Shown: in pieces, positions 10,440 to 20,251 of the stretch | Numbering within the stretch: the stretch's first letter is position 1 | Layout: each line of letters begins with the position of its first letter | DNA from: JAHDHW01 sp965277415 | GTDB taxonomy: Bacteria > Bacteroidota > Bacteroidia > Chitinophagales > Saprospiraceae | Length of the DNA stretch: 64,000 bases | Reading direction: 5' to 3' | Assembly: GCA_965277415.1 (NCBI GenBank) | Contig: CBDICS010000072.1 | Coordinates: 96,800-160,799 of the forward strand | Made by a program: the position numbers and the translations under genes | Notes under the pieces: generated by a model | What the model was told of the DNA's origin: nothing | The model's input: the letters and a program-made list of their open reading frames with translations, nothing else | Databases searched by the model: none

Positions 10440-10850
10440 AATTAAAAGTATTTATTATATGTTTATAAGTTTATTTCGGATTAAGTACTCCTTTTTTAAA
10501 AAGAATAGCTAATTCAATAAAGGGGGATAGAAAATTAAGAGCTGAGAAACTGATTGGGGGGATGGGTTTATTACAGTTATTCAAAAAGGATGCCTTTTTT
10601 GAAAAATGATTGTTTTAGATCAATAGTGAATGTATAGCGCGCCTCTCTAAATTTTATTTTCATTTGTCAAAAAAGGTTATTTAAGGCGCTTAAAAAGCCT
10701 TTTCTCCTTTTCATTCAGCGATAGGAATATAAAAAACCAAGTTAGGTTTTTATGTGATTTTGCGCTCCGAAAAATGGAATAAAGCGACTGGATTCATTGC
10801 TTTGGACAGACCTTAATGGTATTTATAAGCACACTATTTTTTGAAAAAGA
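10440..10850. other. Gene-free intergenic stretch
   Basis: About 410 bases without a credible gene. It contains two weak hairpins, AAAGGATGCCTTT near 10587 and AAGGCGCTTAAAAAGCCTT near 10683. No promoter pair of the TTG-N20-TAnnTTTG type was recognised for the upstream end of the minus-strand gene at 9546-10439. Confidence 0.5.
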
Positions 10851-12311
10851 TTATTTTACAAGCGGTTCATTTTTTTCGAAATTATAAAGTGTCAAGCGAC
10901 GCAATTCATAATAAGCTGTCCAAAATGCCCGAAGAGCAGAATAATAAGATCGCCTTCCAGAATCCTGTTCCCGAAGTGCCAAATTGAGTTCTATTATTTC
11001 AATTTTACCGATCAAGTATCGTTTTCGAGTTATATCTAAACGTTTCTCAGATACATCATAAGCTCGTTTTGCTAATGCAACCTGAGTCCTGAGTAAATCA
11101 AATTGTTGCACTTTTATACTGATTTCTCTTTGAAAATTTATACGATCTTGCGCTACATTCATTCGCTCAAGTTCTTGATTAGATTTTGCGATTTCCATTC
11201 TTGCTCTTGCCTTTCCCCAATCAGCAAGTGGAACATTCAGACGTACAGAGAACCGTTCTTGGTCAAGTGGATCTGAATAGGCATTACTTAAATCATCTGA
11301 TGTTTGTGATAAACCAAACTGACCAGTAATATCCGCCTGAAACCCACTCTCTGATTTAGCGCGACTCACTTCCCGTTCGGCTTCTTTTAATCTACGTCGA
11401 AAAGAAATCGATTCACTCCTATATTTTTCGGCATACTGTAAAGCGAGTTGCTCATCAATAATAAAATCAGGTAATTCCGTAGGTGGAATCAAATCAAAAA
11501 GGACTGCTTTTTCTATTCCCAGGAAGTTCCTTAATCGCTCTGTATTCGTCTGAAAATTTAATCTTGCAGAAGCTAATTCGGCATCAGCATTCATCGAACT
11601 CAATTCTATTTGCAATAATTCTGTTTCAGCAATTCGGCCAACACTAAATCGCCCTTTTGTTATTGCAAAAAGGGTATCTGCATCTTCTTTATTTTTAATT
11701 AAAGCTTCAACATTGAGTTGTGAAATTAATACATCAAAAAAGAAATTTGCAGCCCCGAATGCGACAGATTCCATTTCCTCAACAAATTCTCTATTAGCTT
11801 CTTCATAACGCATTGGTTCGATTTCTTTATTCCACTTTAATCGATTGAATCCAAAGATTGGTTGTTGAAAACCAATAAAGATTGGATTAGACAAATAAGA
11901 AGTAGATTTTCCTGTCAAGCTTGTTTTAAATATATCAAGTCGCTCTAATCCAGTAGAAGCAAAAATACGCCCTCCAGTCAAAGCAATCTCTTGACTTAGT
12001 GAAATACCTACTGAATTTTCCATAAATGAACGAGGCACAAAAGCCTGAGTTCCATCCGGTAAGATAATAGATTGAATTGATCTATTCACATTTGGAAGTG
12101 TAGCATTCAGATCAATTTGAGGTTTATAATCACTCAAAAACGATTGATAAAACCAATATCGGTTACTCAATTTCGTTTTTGAAATTTGTACATCTGGTGC
12201 ATCATTTTGTGCCATGCTGATAATCTCCTGTAAATTCATTCGAAGACTCTCCTGTGCCATGCCAGCATTAAACAATGTAATAAGTAGTATTAACTGAAGG
12301 TAGTATTTCAT
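10851..12311 (-). CDS. TolC-family outer membrane efflux protein
   Basis: The 486-aa protein has a signal peptide (MKYYLQLILLITLFNAGMAQ) and the long heptad-like helices of the outer membrane factor family. Two OEP-type halves are seen, with stretches such as ANREFVEEMESVAFGAANFFFDV, LQIELSSMNADAELASARLNFQTN and RARMEIAKSNQELERMNVAQDRINFQREI. A TolC-like trimer would form the beta-barrel exit channel in the outer membrane with a periplasmic tunnel. It is the last gene of a minus-strand set of adaptor (13855-15240), permease (12448-13779) and this channel, which together look like a tripartite exporter. A degenerate repeat tract of about 85 bases separates it from the permease gene. Confidence 0.9.
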   Translation of the reverse strand: MKYYLQLILLITLFNAGMAQESLRMNLQEIISMAQNDAPDVQISKTKLSNRYWFYQSFLSDYKPQIDLNATLPNVNRSIQSIILPDGTQAFVPRSFMENSVGISLSQEIALTGGRIFASTGLERLDIFKTSLTGKSTSYLSNPIFIGFQQPIFGFNRLKWNKEIEPMRYEEANREFVEEMESVAFGAANFFFDVLISQLNVEALIKNKEDADTLFAITKGRFSVGRIAETELLQIELSSMNADAELASARLNFQTNTERLRNFLGIEKAVLFDLIPPTELPDFIIDEQLALQYAEKYRSESISFRRRLKEAEREVSRAKSESGFQADITGQFGLSQTSDDLSNAYSDPLDQERFSVRLNVPLADWGKARARMEIAKSNQELERMNVAQDRINFQREISIKVQQFDLLRTQVALAKRAYDVSEKRLDITRKRYLIGKIEIIELNLALREQDSGRRSYYSALRAFWTAYYELRRLTLYNFEKNEPLVK

Positions 12312-12360
12312 TTACTTTAATTTTATATTCAGGGGCTCAAATAAAAGGTTTTCTAACTTA

Positions 12361-12445
12361 CTGACTTCCTAACCATCTGACCACCTGACTTTCTGACCAT
12401 CTAACTCACCTGACTTCCTGACCATCTGGCTCACCTGACCACCTA
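12361..12445. repeat. Degenerate tandem repeat (CTGACCATCT units)
   Basis: Variants of CTGACTTCCTAACCATCTGA and CTGACCATCTAACTCAC repeat about eight times between the permease and TolC genes. It resembles a minisatellite. There is no coding potential. Confidence 0.75.
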
Positions 12446-12447
12446 CC

Positions 12448-13779
12448 TTATTCCGTTCTCAAAGCTTTGATTGGATCCATTTTAGCAGCCTGTTCCGCAG
12501 GAAATAGACCAAAGACCAATCCCACTGAAGCAGCAACAAAGAAGGAAATTAGTACAGACCAAGTGGAAACTTCTGCTGGTATTTCAAAATAGGTTTCAAT
12601 AATATATGCTGTAGAAACGCCAAGGACCACTCCAAGTAAACCACCGATCAAACTAATAAAAATAGCCTCAAATAAAAATTGAAGGGTAATATCTTTTTGC
12701 ATAGCCCCTAAAGATCTTCGAACACCGATTTCCTTAATTCGTTCTAATACGGTAGCCAACATAATATTCATAATTCCTATTCCTCCCACTAATAATGAAA
12801 TCCCAGCAATAAATGCTAGTACAAGGTTAAGGCGGTCTTTGGTCGCTTGTTCTTGCTGAAGTTGAAGTTCTGGTACAGTAACTTCATAATCTACTAATCC
12901 TTGATGTCTTCGCTTCAAAACCCTTGCAATAATCTGGGCACTGGCTTTCATATTTTCTGACTTATCGACGCGAAGTACCAATTTGTCTAATTGATGATAG
13001 TTTTCGGTTTTATCAACTTCATCATCCCAATCGCCTCTTTTGATATCGTTCTTAGAAACCATTGCTCTGTTTTTAAATCGAATCAAAGCAGTAGTCATGG
13101 GGATGTAAACATCAGAATTATAATCCCGAATACCGAGGTTCTCAAGACTTTCCGCACTAGCTATTCTTTTTTCTAATACGCCTATTATGCTTAACCAAAC
13201 ATTGCCACATTTAATTTTATTTCCAATTGGATCTTCTTCCGGAAAGAATTTTGATTGGATATTTTTACCAATTATACATACTGGTTTCCCTGATTCAAGC
13301 TGTTTATCATGGAAAAATTGTCCCTTTGACAGATTCAAATTATTCAATTCAAAAAAAGTATTACTTACTCCAATACACTTCGCTTTTTCCAATTTCCCTG
13401 ATTGAATAATATTAGTAGGTAATACAATCTCAGGGCTTATTTTTTCAATTGAAGGTATCAATTTATCCAAAGTAATCGCATCTTCCATTGTTAGACCAGG
13501 AGACCAAGGGCGTAAGTTTTTTTGCTGAGTGTTATTGTTTTGATTAGAGTTTGATTCTAAATCTTCTTCGGTGAGAATTTTAGCTTCAACAACTATATTA
13601 TTCGTCCCAATCAATTTCATTTGATCCAAAATAGCTTGTTTGGCACCATTACCAATAGCAAGCATTGCGATAACTGCCCCCACTCCGAATATAATTCCAA
13701 GTGCAGTCAAAAAAGCGCGTAGTTTATTTGAAAACACGCCTTCCATTGCTAATAGAAAATTAAATATGATTCGTTTCAT
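12448..13779 (-). CDS. MacB-type ABC transporter permease (FtsX family), no ATPase domain
   Basis: The 443-aa inner-membrane protein has the four-helix MacB/FtsX layout. The first membrane segment is near residues 20-45 (LRAFLTALGIIFGVGAVIAML). A large periplasmic domain follows with FFPEEDPIGNKIKCG and WLSIIGVLEK. The last three segments lie in the C-terminal 130 residues, with LVGGIGIMNIMLATVLERIKEIGVRRSLGA and the ending AAKMDPIKALRTE. Unlike E. coli MacB, the N-terminal ATP-binding domain is absent. No separate ABC ATPase gene is found nearby, so the ATPase must be encoded elsewhere. It sits between the adaptor and TolC genes, suggesting a MacAB-TolC- or DevBCA-like exporter of a small molecule or peptide; the substrate is unknown. 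Confidence 0.9.
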   Translation of the reverse strand: MKRIIFNFLLAMEGVFSNKLRAFLTALGIIFGVGAVIAMLAIGNGAKQAILDQMKLIGTNNIVVEAKILTEEDLESNSNQNNNTQQKNLRPWSPGLTMEDAITLDKLIPSIEKISPEIVLPTNIIQSGKLEKAKCIGVSNTFFELNNLNLSKGQFFHDKQLESGKPVCIIGKNIQSKFFPEEDPIGNKIKCGNVWLSIIGVLEKRIASAESLENLGIRDYNSDVYIPMTTALIRFKNRAMVSKNDIKRGDWDDEVDKTENYHQLDKLVLRVDKSENMKASAQIIARVLKRRHQGLVDYEVTVPELQLQQEQATKDRLNLVLAFIAGISLLVGGIGIMNIMLATVLERIKEIGVRRSLGAMQKDITLQFLFEAIFISLIGGLLGVVLGVSTAYIIETYFEIPAEVSTWSVLISFFVAASVGLVFGLFPAEQAAKMDPIKALRTE

Positions 13780-13854
13780 TTAGAATTGAGGGCTTATGTA
13801 GAAGAAAATTAAATGATTAGGCAAAATTCTGATCGATTATTTTCTGCAAGGTTT

Positions 13855-15240
13855 TTAATTAAAGAAGATAACATTCCCACCTCCTGACTTTTCCGATATC
13901 TCTTCATCTTTGACACTCTTTTTACGCGCTTCCATTGCTGCATTACGAGCAGCCTGATCTTCTGCCAATTTCTTTTTAATTTCCATTTTGATCTTTTCAT
14001 CAAGCGGAATAAATGACATTTTTTCTGAATGCTCAGGTTCGATCAATAAAATTTCATCTTGTTCTTCTAAACCATGCGCAATAATGACTTCGTCATTACT
14101 ACTTGGCCCTGGCACCACTTCTTTTTTGACAGTATTGCCTTTATCATTAAAATATACAAAGGAAAGGCTATCGCTAAACAAGCCTTCGAGTGGAATAGAA
14201 AGTACATCCTCATAGGTATTTACAAGAATTTCATTTCCCGTTGTCATTGCAGGCCTTAAGATAGAGTCTGCTTCGTTTACTTGTACTACGACCTCAAAGA
14301 CTTTAGAGTCATAATTTCGAAGTTGTTCTCCAATATTCGCAATTTTGATGACCTGTCCTGTATATTCAACATCAGGAAACGCATCTACTTTAATTTTTAC
14401 TTCTTGTCCTTTTTTGACTTTACTAATATCAACTTCATTGACATACGATTTAGAAATCATATCTGTCAAATCAGGTAGTTCAGCAACGGTAGGATTCCAG
14501 GAACTAATCTGTGAGCCGGGCCCAATTTTACCATTCCAACTCCTTGCGTAAATCAACATTCCATCTTTAGGGGCTTTAATGGTAAATTCCCCCGCTAAAT
14601 TTTGAAGCACATCCAATCGTGCCTGTGTTTGTCTTAAAGAAGCATTTATTTCAGAGATTCTAGCATCAGATTTTTCTTTTGTCAATTCTAATTTCGCCAA
14701 CAATTGATTATAATCCCTTTCTGTTCTTTGCAAATCTATTTCAGCTTGTCGAATAACAGATTGCGCTTCAAATTTACTTTGTTCTACCTGTAATAACTTT
14801 TCTTGTTTAGAGAATTTAAGATTAATTAATTGATCCCTAATTCCTCGCATTTCAATCGCAGTATCAATCTCTGCTTGTGCCAATTGAGTTTCTATTTTTT
14901 CCACTTCTGTCATTGCATCTTTCATCTTCGTCTCTAAATCTGTTTTATCAAGCGAAGCCACATAATCTCCTTCTTTGACCAAAGTTCCCTCAGCAATCAT
15001 ATCCGTGATATTAGTTTGATAAATTTGAGCAGATCGCATCCCGGGAGGGCCTTTGATCTCTTGAGATCGTTTTGCATTCAATTCTCCAGTGGCGGTTACG
15101 TGTACCAGGAACTCCCCTTTTGTTACTTTAGTAAGTAAATTCTGTTGTTGAGGACTTTCTTTTTTCTGGCTAAAATAAAAATAGCCAGCTCCGACAAAAA
15201 GAATAAGGATGATAGGTAAGACTACTTTAGTGGAGGACAT
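13855..15240 (-). CDS. HlyD/MacA-type periplasmic adaptor protein
   Basis: The 461-aa membrane fusion protein links an inner-membrane permease to a TolC channel. It has one N-terminal membrane anchor (VVLPIILILFVGAGYFYF), a lipoyl/barrel-sandwich half (GEFLVHVTATGELNAKRSQEI, EGDYVASLDKTDLETK), a long alpha-helical hairpin rich in coiled coil (about 110-220), the second half-motif FTIKAPKDGMLIYARSWNGKIGPGSQ, and a beta-barrel and membrane-proximal region. A charged tail rich in K, E and R ends the protein and is longer than usual. It is first in the minus-strand set, 75 bases upstream of the permease gene. Confidence 0.9.
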   Translation of the reverse strand: MSSTKVVLPIILILFVGAGYFYFSQKKESPQQQNLLTKVTKGEFLVHVTATGELNAKRSQEIKGPPGMRSAQIYQTNITDMIAEGTLVKEGDYVASLDKTDLETKMKDAMTEVEKIETQLAQAEIDTAIEMRGIRDQLINLKFSKQEKLLQVEQSKFEAQSVIRQAEIDLQRTERDYNQLLAKLELTKEKSDARISEINASLRQTQARLDVLQNLAGEFTIKAPKDGMLIYARSWNGKIGPGSQISSWNPTVAELPDLTDMISKSYVNEVDISKVKKGQEVKIKVDAFPDVEYTGQVIKIANIGEQLRNYDSKVFEVVVQVNEADSILRPAMTTGNEILVNTYEDVLSIPLEGLFSDSLSFVYFNDKGNTVKKEVVPGPSSNDEVIIAHGLEEQDEILLIEPEHSEKMSFIPLDEKIKMEIKKKLAEDQAARNAAMEARKKSVKDEEISEKSGGGNVIFFN

Positions 15241-15445
15241 ATGTTTTCAGGTTTAGTTTCCTAGTTTTGAAATTTAAGAACTTAGCATAGGAATTCAGGT
15301 AAAACTTTCTCCCTTTAACGCTTCATTAACAAATAACGCTAATTGAGCGAATAGTAACATTGATAGATGATATGGGACATGTAGATGATATAGTTATGTA
15401 AGTTATGTAATTCAATAACCTACATAACCATATTCTACATTCTAG

Positions 15446-15763
15446 CTAAGCTTGAGCTTTAGGCGTATTAAAATTCATATTCGGGAAAGGAGGAATCTCT
15501 GGTTCATCAATCGACCCAAATTGAGATTCAAATTTTTTAACATTTTCTGCTAAAGCTTTCATTAAGCGTTTAGCATGCATCGGGGTGAGGATAATTCTGG
15601 ATTTCACCTTCGCTTTAGGCACACTGGGCATTAAGCGAATAAAGTCTACTACAAATTCAGAATGAGAGTGAGAAATAATCGCAAGATTGGCATATATCCC
15701 TTCTGCTACTTCTTCCGGTAACTCTATATTAAGTTGTTTTTGTTTTTTCTTATCTTCTGCCAT
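15446..15763 (-). CDS. DUF3467 family protein
   Basis: This is a small 105-aa cytoplasmic protein. It carries the family signature: LNIELPEEVAEGIYANLAIISHSHSEFVVDF, then RLMPSVPKAKVKSRIILTPMHAKRLMKAL and a C-terminal E/P-rich end. These proteins are common in Bacteroidota, are usually single-copy, and have no established function. There is no membrane segment or signal. It stands alone between the efflux genes and the methyltransferase gene. Confidence 0.85.
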   Translation of the reverse strand: MAEDKKKQKQLNIELPEEVAEGIYANLAIISHSHSEFVVDFIRLMPSVPKAKVKSRIILTPMHAKRLMKALAENVKKFESQFGSIDEPEIPPFPNMNFNTPKAQA

Positions 15764-15807
15764 TATTTTTATTTTTGTGTAAAAGAACTATTAGTTGTTT
15801 AATAATT

Positions 15808-15966
15808 GAAGTTGTTCAGAAATAGTTCACTAAACTACGAAACGATCTTTTGCCTCAATACTTCGTTATAAAAATCTTACGTAGCCCTGCTATGCAGCGA
15901 TTTTAAAGCCTCGTCTTGATACAAAATATCTGTTTCTAGTAATAGCAGCCATTTTTGAACAACTTC
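15808..15966. repeat. Inverted-repeat-bounded element, GAAGTTGTTC family
   Basis: GAAGTTGTTC at 15808-15817 and GAACAACTTC at 15957-15966 bound about 140 bases without coding potential. The arms equal those of the hairpin at 9372-9409, and the right end carries the shared AGCCATTTTTGAACAACTTC core. This looks like a longer member of the same interspersed family. Confidence 0.65.
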
Positions 15967-16027
15967 ATTATCTAGCAAATATACAAACGATAAACAAAGA
16001 ATAGAGTTTCAATTAAAAAATAACGAT

Positions 16028-16825
16028 ATGAAAGAATACTTTGAAAATAATAAAGCGCTATGGGATGAGAAAGTAGCCTATCATAAGAATTCAGAGATGT
16101 ATGATCTTGAAAATTTTTTAAAAGGCAAAAATAAACTCAATGATATTGAGATGAAAGCCTTGGGCGATGTAAAAGGGAAATCAATCCTTCACTTACAATG
16201 TCATTTTGGGCAAGATAGCCTTAGTTGGGCCAGGATGGGTGCAAAAGTTACGGGAGTAGATATGTCTCCTAAATCCCTTGAGCTTGCCCGAGAACTAAAT
16301 ACAAAACTTGGATTGGATGTCAATTTTGTAGAATCTAATGTTTTGGAACTAAAAGATCATCTGGAAGGACAATTTGATATTGTATTTACTTCTTATGGAA
16401 CCTATACCTGGTTGCCTGATTTGGATCAATGGGCTAATGTAATTAATCATTTTTTAAACCCCGGAGGTATTTTTTATATAGCAGACTTTCATCCAGTTCT
16501 TTATATGTATGATTTTCCGAGTAACAAATTTGAATATAATTATTTCAATACTGGGAAACCATATGAAGAAATCACTGAGGGTACCTATACAGATTTCAAT
16601 GCGCCCATTCAGCACAAAGAATATTTTTGGTGTCATGGTCTTTCTGAAATAATGACTCCACTACTCAATTGTGGATTGACGCTCGAAGAATTTAAAGAGT
16701 TTGATTATTCTCCTTACAATTGTTTCGAAAATATGGAGGAAGTAGAAAAAGGGAAATATGTGTATAATCCAAAAATAAGTATTCCGCATATCTTTTCCTT
16801 GAAAATGAAAAAGAGAATGAATTAG
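16028..16825 (+). CDS. Class I SAM-dependent methyltransferase
   Basis: The 265-aa cytoplasmic protein carries the Rossmann-type SAM-binding motif I in ILHLQCHFGQDSLSWARMGAKVTGVDMSPKSLELA, followed by an acidic motif II and FDIVFTSYGTYTWLPDL as motif IV. The family is the Methyltransf_11/25 type. The substrate cannot be inferred. The C-terminal third (FDYSPYNCFENMEEVEKGKYVYNPK, ISIPHIFSLKMKKR) is typical of a Bacteroidota/Firmicutes clade of small-molecule methyltransferases. It stands alone between DUF3467 and the CotH-like gene. Confidence 0.88.
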   Translation: MKEYFENNKALWDEKVAYHKNSEMYDLENFLKGKNKLNDIEMKALGDVKGKSILHLQCHFGQDSLSWARMGAKVTGVDMSPKSLELARELNTKLGLDVNFVESNVLELKDHLEGQFDIVFTSYGTYTWLPDLDQWANVINHFLNPGGIFYIADFHPVLYMYDFPSNKFEYNYFNTGKPYEEITEGTYTDFNAPIQHKEYFWCHGLSEIMTPLLNCGLTLEEFKEFDYSPYNCFENMEEVEKGKYVYNPKISIPHIFSLKMKKRMN

Positions 16826-16946
16826 ATTGATTTTTTATGCTTGTCTTATGACAAAAGTTTGAAAAGAAGATTTTAAATGCCTAATTCTTTTTAATAATGC
16901 GTATTTTCATTGCTGTATATTACAGAATACAAACAGAGAATGTATT

Positions 16947-19709
16947 ATGAAGAATATTTTACTTATTGCGATTACAATATTATGTTTATTTAATACTCTA
17001 ATTCTACAGGGGCAGATATTAATCAACGAATTTTCAGGTGCCAATTTCGGAGAGATTTTTGACAATTATGGAGAAGATGAAGATTGGCTAGAATTGTATA
17101 ATACAGGTACTACAACAGTGGATTTATCGGGTTACTACCTTAGTGATAAAATTGATAATCCAACAAAATTTCCGATTCCTGCTGGAGTAAGTATTGAGGC
17201 TGGCTCGCATCTACTCGTTTGGATCTCGGGAAGAGATGAATTCCTTGGTGGAAATTTACATACAAATTTTAAACTTACTCAAACCAAAAATAGTGAAGCG
17301 ATTGTATTGGCTGGGCCTTCAGGGACAATCATTGATTTTCATGATATTGAGACGCCCAATCAAGTTAATCATAGCTGGGCAAGACTTGCTGATGGTGATG
17401 GAAATTGGGGTGTCAATTTAAATCCTGATCCCGGAAGTCCTAATAATCTTGTAAGCGATGTTTATTCCCCTAAACCTGAAATTGCTCCTATTCCAGGTTA
17501 CTATGGAAGTAGTGTTAATGTTTCTATTACTAATGATGATCCTGATGTAAATATATATTATACAACCGATGGTACGGTTCCGAATATCAGTTCTACACTA
17601 TATACCGCTCCTTTCACCTTGAATAGCACTGCTGTAGTCAAAGCCATTGCTATCAATAACGACCCTCATGTTCCTGCTAGTTTTATAGACTTTCATACTT
17701 ATATACTAAATGATATACATAATATTCCAGTGGTATCAATTACAGGAGATGATATTTTGTCATTACTCGAAGGTGATGCTGGACTAGAACCAATCGGTAC
17801 GTTTGAATTATTTAATGCAAATGGTAATCGAGTATCTGACGCTTCTGGAGATTTCAACAAACATGGCAATGATTCCTGGGCCTATAGTCAAAGAGGTATT
17901 GATTTTATCACAAGAGATCAGTTTGGAGATGATTATGCCATCAAACATAATATTTTTGATCCTGCAATAACAGACAGAGATGAGTTCCAAAGAATAATTC
18001 TTAAAGCCGCCGCAAATGATAATTATCCATTTGAAAATGGAGGTGCCCATATTCGAGATGCTTATGTCCATACGCTTTCACAATTGGCGGGCATGGAAAT
18101 GGATGAACGAACAAATGAATCATGCATTCTTTATGCCAATGGAGAATATTGGGGTGTTTATGAACTTAGAGAAAAAGTAGATGATCACGATTATACCAAA
18201 TATTATTATGATCAAGGACGAAAATGGATTGACTTTTTAAAAACATGGGGCGGTACTTGGGAAGAATATGGTAGTGGAGATGATTGGTATCCACTTTATG
18301 ATTTTGTAGTATCCAATGATATGAGTGATCCTGATAATTATGCTTATGTTGAAGGCGAATTAGAAGTTTTGAGTATGATTGATTATGTCATTCTACACTC
18401 TCATAATGTTTCCAGTGACTGGTTAAATTGGAATACTGGCTGGTGGCGTGGACGTAAACCTACCGGAGGTGCTCAGAAATGGCGCTATATTCTTTGGGAT
18501 GAAGATGCTACTTTTGGTCATTATATTAATTATACGGGTGTGCCTGATCAAAGTCCATTTGCTGATCCTTGTAATCCAGAAGTCTTGGGGGATCCAGGCG
18601 GACAAGGACATGTCCCTATGTTTAATGCTTTATTAAATAATCAAGATTTTCTTTCTTTGTATATCAGTAGATATGCGGATTTGAACAATACCTATTTTAC
18701 TTGTGATTTCATGATTGGCTTATTGGACGAAATGATTGGTAAGATTGAACCTGAGATGCCAAAACAAATCGACAGATGGGGTGGATCTCTAAGTGAATGG
18801 CAAAGTAATGTACAGGAACTAAGAGATTTTATTCAAAGTAGATGTACCGTCATTTCAGATGGGATTGTAGATTGCTATGAAGATTTAGGTATTACTGGTC
18901 CTTATGAGATAACAATCAATGTAGAACCTGAGGGTGCTGGAAATGTACAGGCCAATACCTTAAATGGCCTAAATTACCCTTGGTTGGCTGAATACTTTGG
19001 TGGAATAGATTTCGATCTGACTGCCAATCCAGCAGAAGGTTTTGAATTTGCATACTGGGAAGTAGCGAATCATACTTTTAGTCCAGATCAATTTTCAGAT
19101 GTAATATCCATGAGTTTGGAAACTAATGATGTTATCACCGCTTATTTCCAACCGGCAGTCCCTTGTGGAAGTCCATTTAGCTTTGGTGTAGATAGTACAT
19201 TGACCACCTTAAATTTGGCTTGGGAAGGGCCGACAAATACCATCAGCTATGAAGTTAGGTATAGACGACTCGGAGATATAGATTGGAATATTTTTTCTAC
19301 AGTTGATCCAGACTTTATTGCGGAAGATCTTGAATCTTGTACGAATTATGAATTTGAAGTTCGAGCTATTTGCCAACAAGCACTTAGTGGTTATGAATTA
19401 TTTGTTGCTCAAACCGCTTGTCCTGTTGCAGCTTATGAACCAGAGGATTTAATTGGTTCTGTATCCGTTTTTCCAAATCCATTTCAAGATCAAATTAATG
19501 TTGAAATTGAATTATTGACAGCTCAGGATTTGACGATTGATATCTTGTCAATAACTGGTCAGCATATTCAAAGTCATAATTTTGCGAATAACTTTGCAGG
19601 AATACAAGTTTTCAATATTACTCAAACTCAAGCGCTACCTAAAGGCGTATATTTAGTATCTATAAATACAGACCAAGGTAAAATTGTACGAAAATTGATA
19701 AAAGGATAA
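16947..19709 (+). CDS. Secreted CotH-kinase-like protein with lamin tail, FN3 and T9SS type A domains
   Basis: The 920-aa secreted protein starts with a signal peptide (MKNILLIAITILCLFNTLILQGQ). Its modules in order are: a lamin-tail domain about 24-150 (LINEFSGANFGEIFDNYGEDEDWLELYN); a chitobiase/hexosaminidase C-terminal-type domain about 180-245 (YYTTDGTVPNISSTLYTAPF); a CotH domain about 255-590, including NGEYWGVYELREKVDDHDY and RYILWDEDATFGHY, where the acidic residues resemble the CotH metal/catalytic aspartates; a BACON/repeat-like region; an FN3 domain about 770-850; and a type A sorting domain ending VFPNPFQDQ...KIVRKLIKG. CotH proteins are atypical protein kinases in spore coats; the role in Bacteroidota is unknown. 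Surface attachment through T9SS is expected. Confidence 0.88.
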   Translation: MKNILLIAITILCLFNTLILQGQILINEFSGANFGEIFDNYGEDEDWLELYNTGTTTVDLSGYYLSDKIDNPTKFPIPAGVSIEAGSHLLVWISGRDEFLGGNLHTNFKLTQTKNSEAIVLAGPSGTIIDFHDIETPNQVNHSWARLADGDGNWGVNLNPDPGSPNNLVSDVYSPKPEIAPIPGYYGSSVNVSITNDDPDVNIYYTTDGTVPNISSTLYTAPFTLNSTAVVKAIAINNDPHVPASFIDFHTYILNDIHNIPVVSITGDDILSLLEGDAGLEPIGTFELFNANGNRVSDASGDFNKHGNDSWAYSQRGIDFITRDQFGDDYAIKHNIFDPAITDRDEFQRIILKAAANDNYPFENGGAHIRDAYVHTLSQLAGMEMDERTNESCILYANGEYWGVYELREKVDDHDYTKYYYDQGRKWIDFLKTWGGTWEEYGSGDDWYPLYDFVVSNDMSDPDNYAYVEGELEVLSMIDYVILHSHNVSSDWLNWNTGWWRGRKPTGGAQKWRYILWDEDATFGHYINYTGVPDQSPFADPCNPEVLGDPGGQGHVPMFNALLNNQDFLSLYISRYADLNNTYFTCDFMIGLLDEMIGKIEPEMPKQIDRWGGSLSEWQSNVQELRDFIQSRCTVISDGIVDCYEDLGITGPYEITINVEPEGAGNVQANTLNGLNYPWLAEYFGGIDFDLTANPAEGFEFAYWEVANHTFSPDQFSDVISMSLETNDVITAYFQPAVPCGSPFSFGVDSTLTTLNLAWEGPTNTISYEVRYRRLGDIDWNIFSTVDPDFIAEDLESCTNYEFEVRAICQQALSGYELFVAQTACPVAAYEPEDLIGSVSVFPNPFQDQINVEIELLTAQDLTIDILSITGQHIQSHNFANNFAGIQVFNITQTQALPKGVYLVSINTDQGKIVRKLIKG

Positions 19710-20251
19710 TATGATCATTAGTCCGAGTAGGGATAGTAATTGTTAGAAAGATATATTCAGTTTTCTATTATAATGATTGGCTCTTTGCTTAAGCGATCTT
19801 TGGTCTTTTGATCTGCCCTATATTCTTATGAGGTGCTACTTCTAGCATCTTCATAGTTCTACCACTACCATATATTGAGTAAGTTTCAGAATATGATTAG
19901 TAGATACTTTTGACAAATCTGTCATAATTTAGGGCATTTAGAGCCCATTCACAGAGCTATAAATACACCTTTTCGCTCATTCTTGGATAAGTCATATCCA
20001 ATCATTTCAAGAAATAATACTCAAGTTTCGATTGAATTGGAACATTTCAAGGCTAAATATGTTAAAGATATGTTAAAAAATTATAATCCAATGAAGATAA
20101 GTATGAAGTATTAGTGTATTTGGTGCTAAAGCAATTACCTTTGTGCTTGTGTTTTGAAACACTTGCCTATTTTTTGTAATATAATATTTTTTTGAACATA
20201 TAATAATCCAGTTTTTTAAATACTAAGGCAACCAAAACCATTATTTTACCC
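19710..20251. other. Gene-free intergenic stretch before mltA
   Basis: About 540 bases with no credible ORF. The last 150 bases hold a possible promoter for mltA (20119-20143). No repeat or structured RNA was recognised. Confidence 0.5.
20119..20143 (+). promoter_or_regulatory. Possible promoter for mltA
   Basis: TTTG (20119-20122) and TACCTTTG (20136-20143) resemble the Bacteroidota -33 and -7 boxes. The 13-base spacing is shorter than the usual 19-21, so only the -7 box is well supported. It lies about 110 bases before the ATG. Confidence 0.4.
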
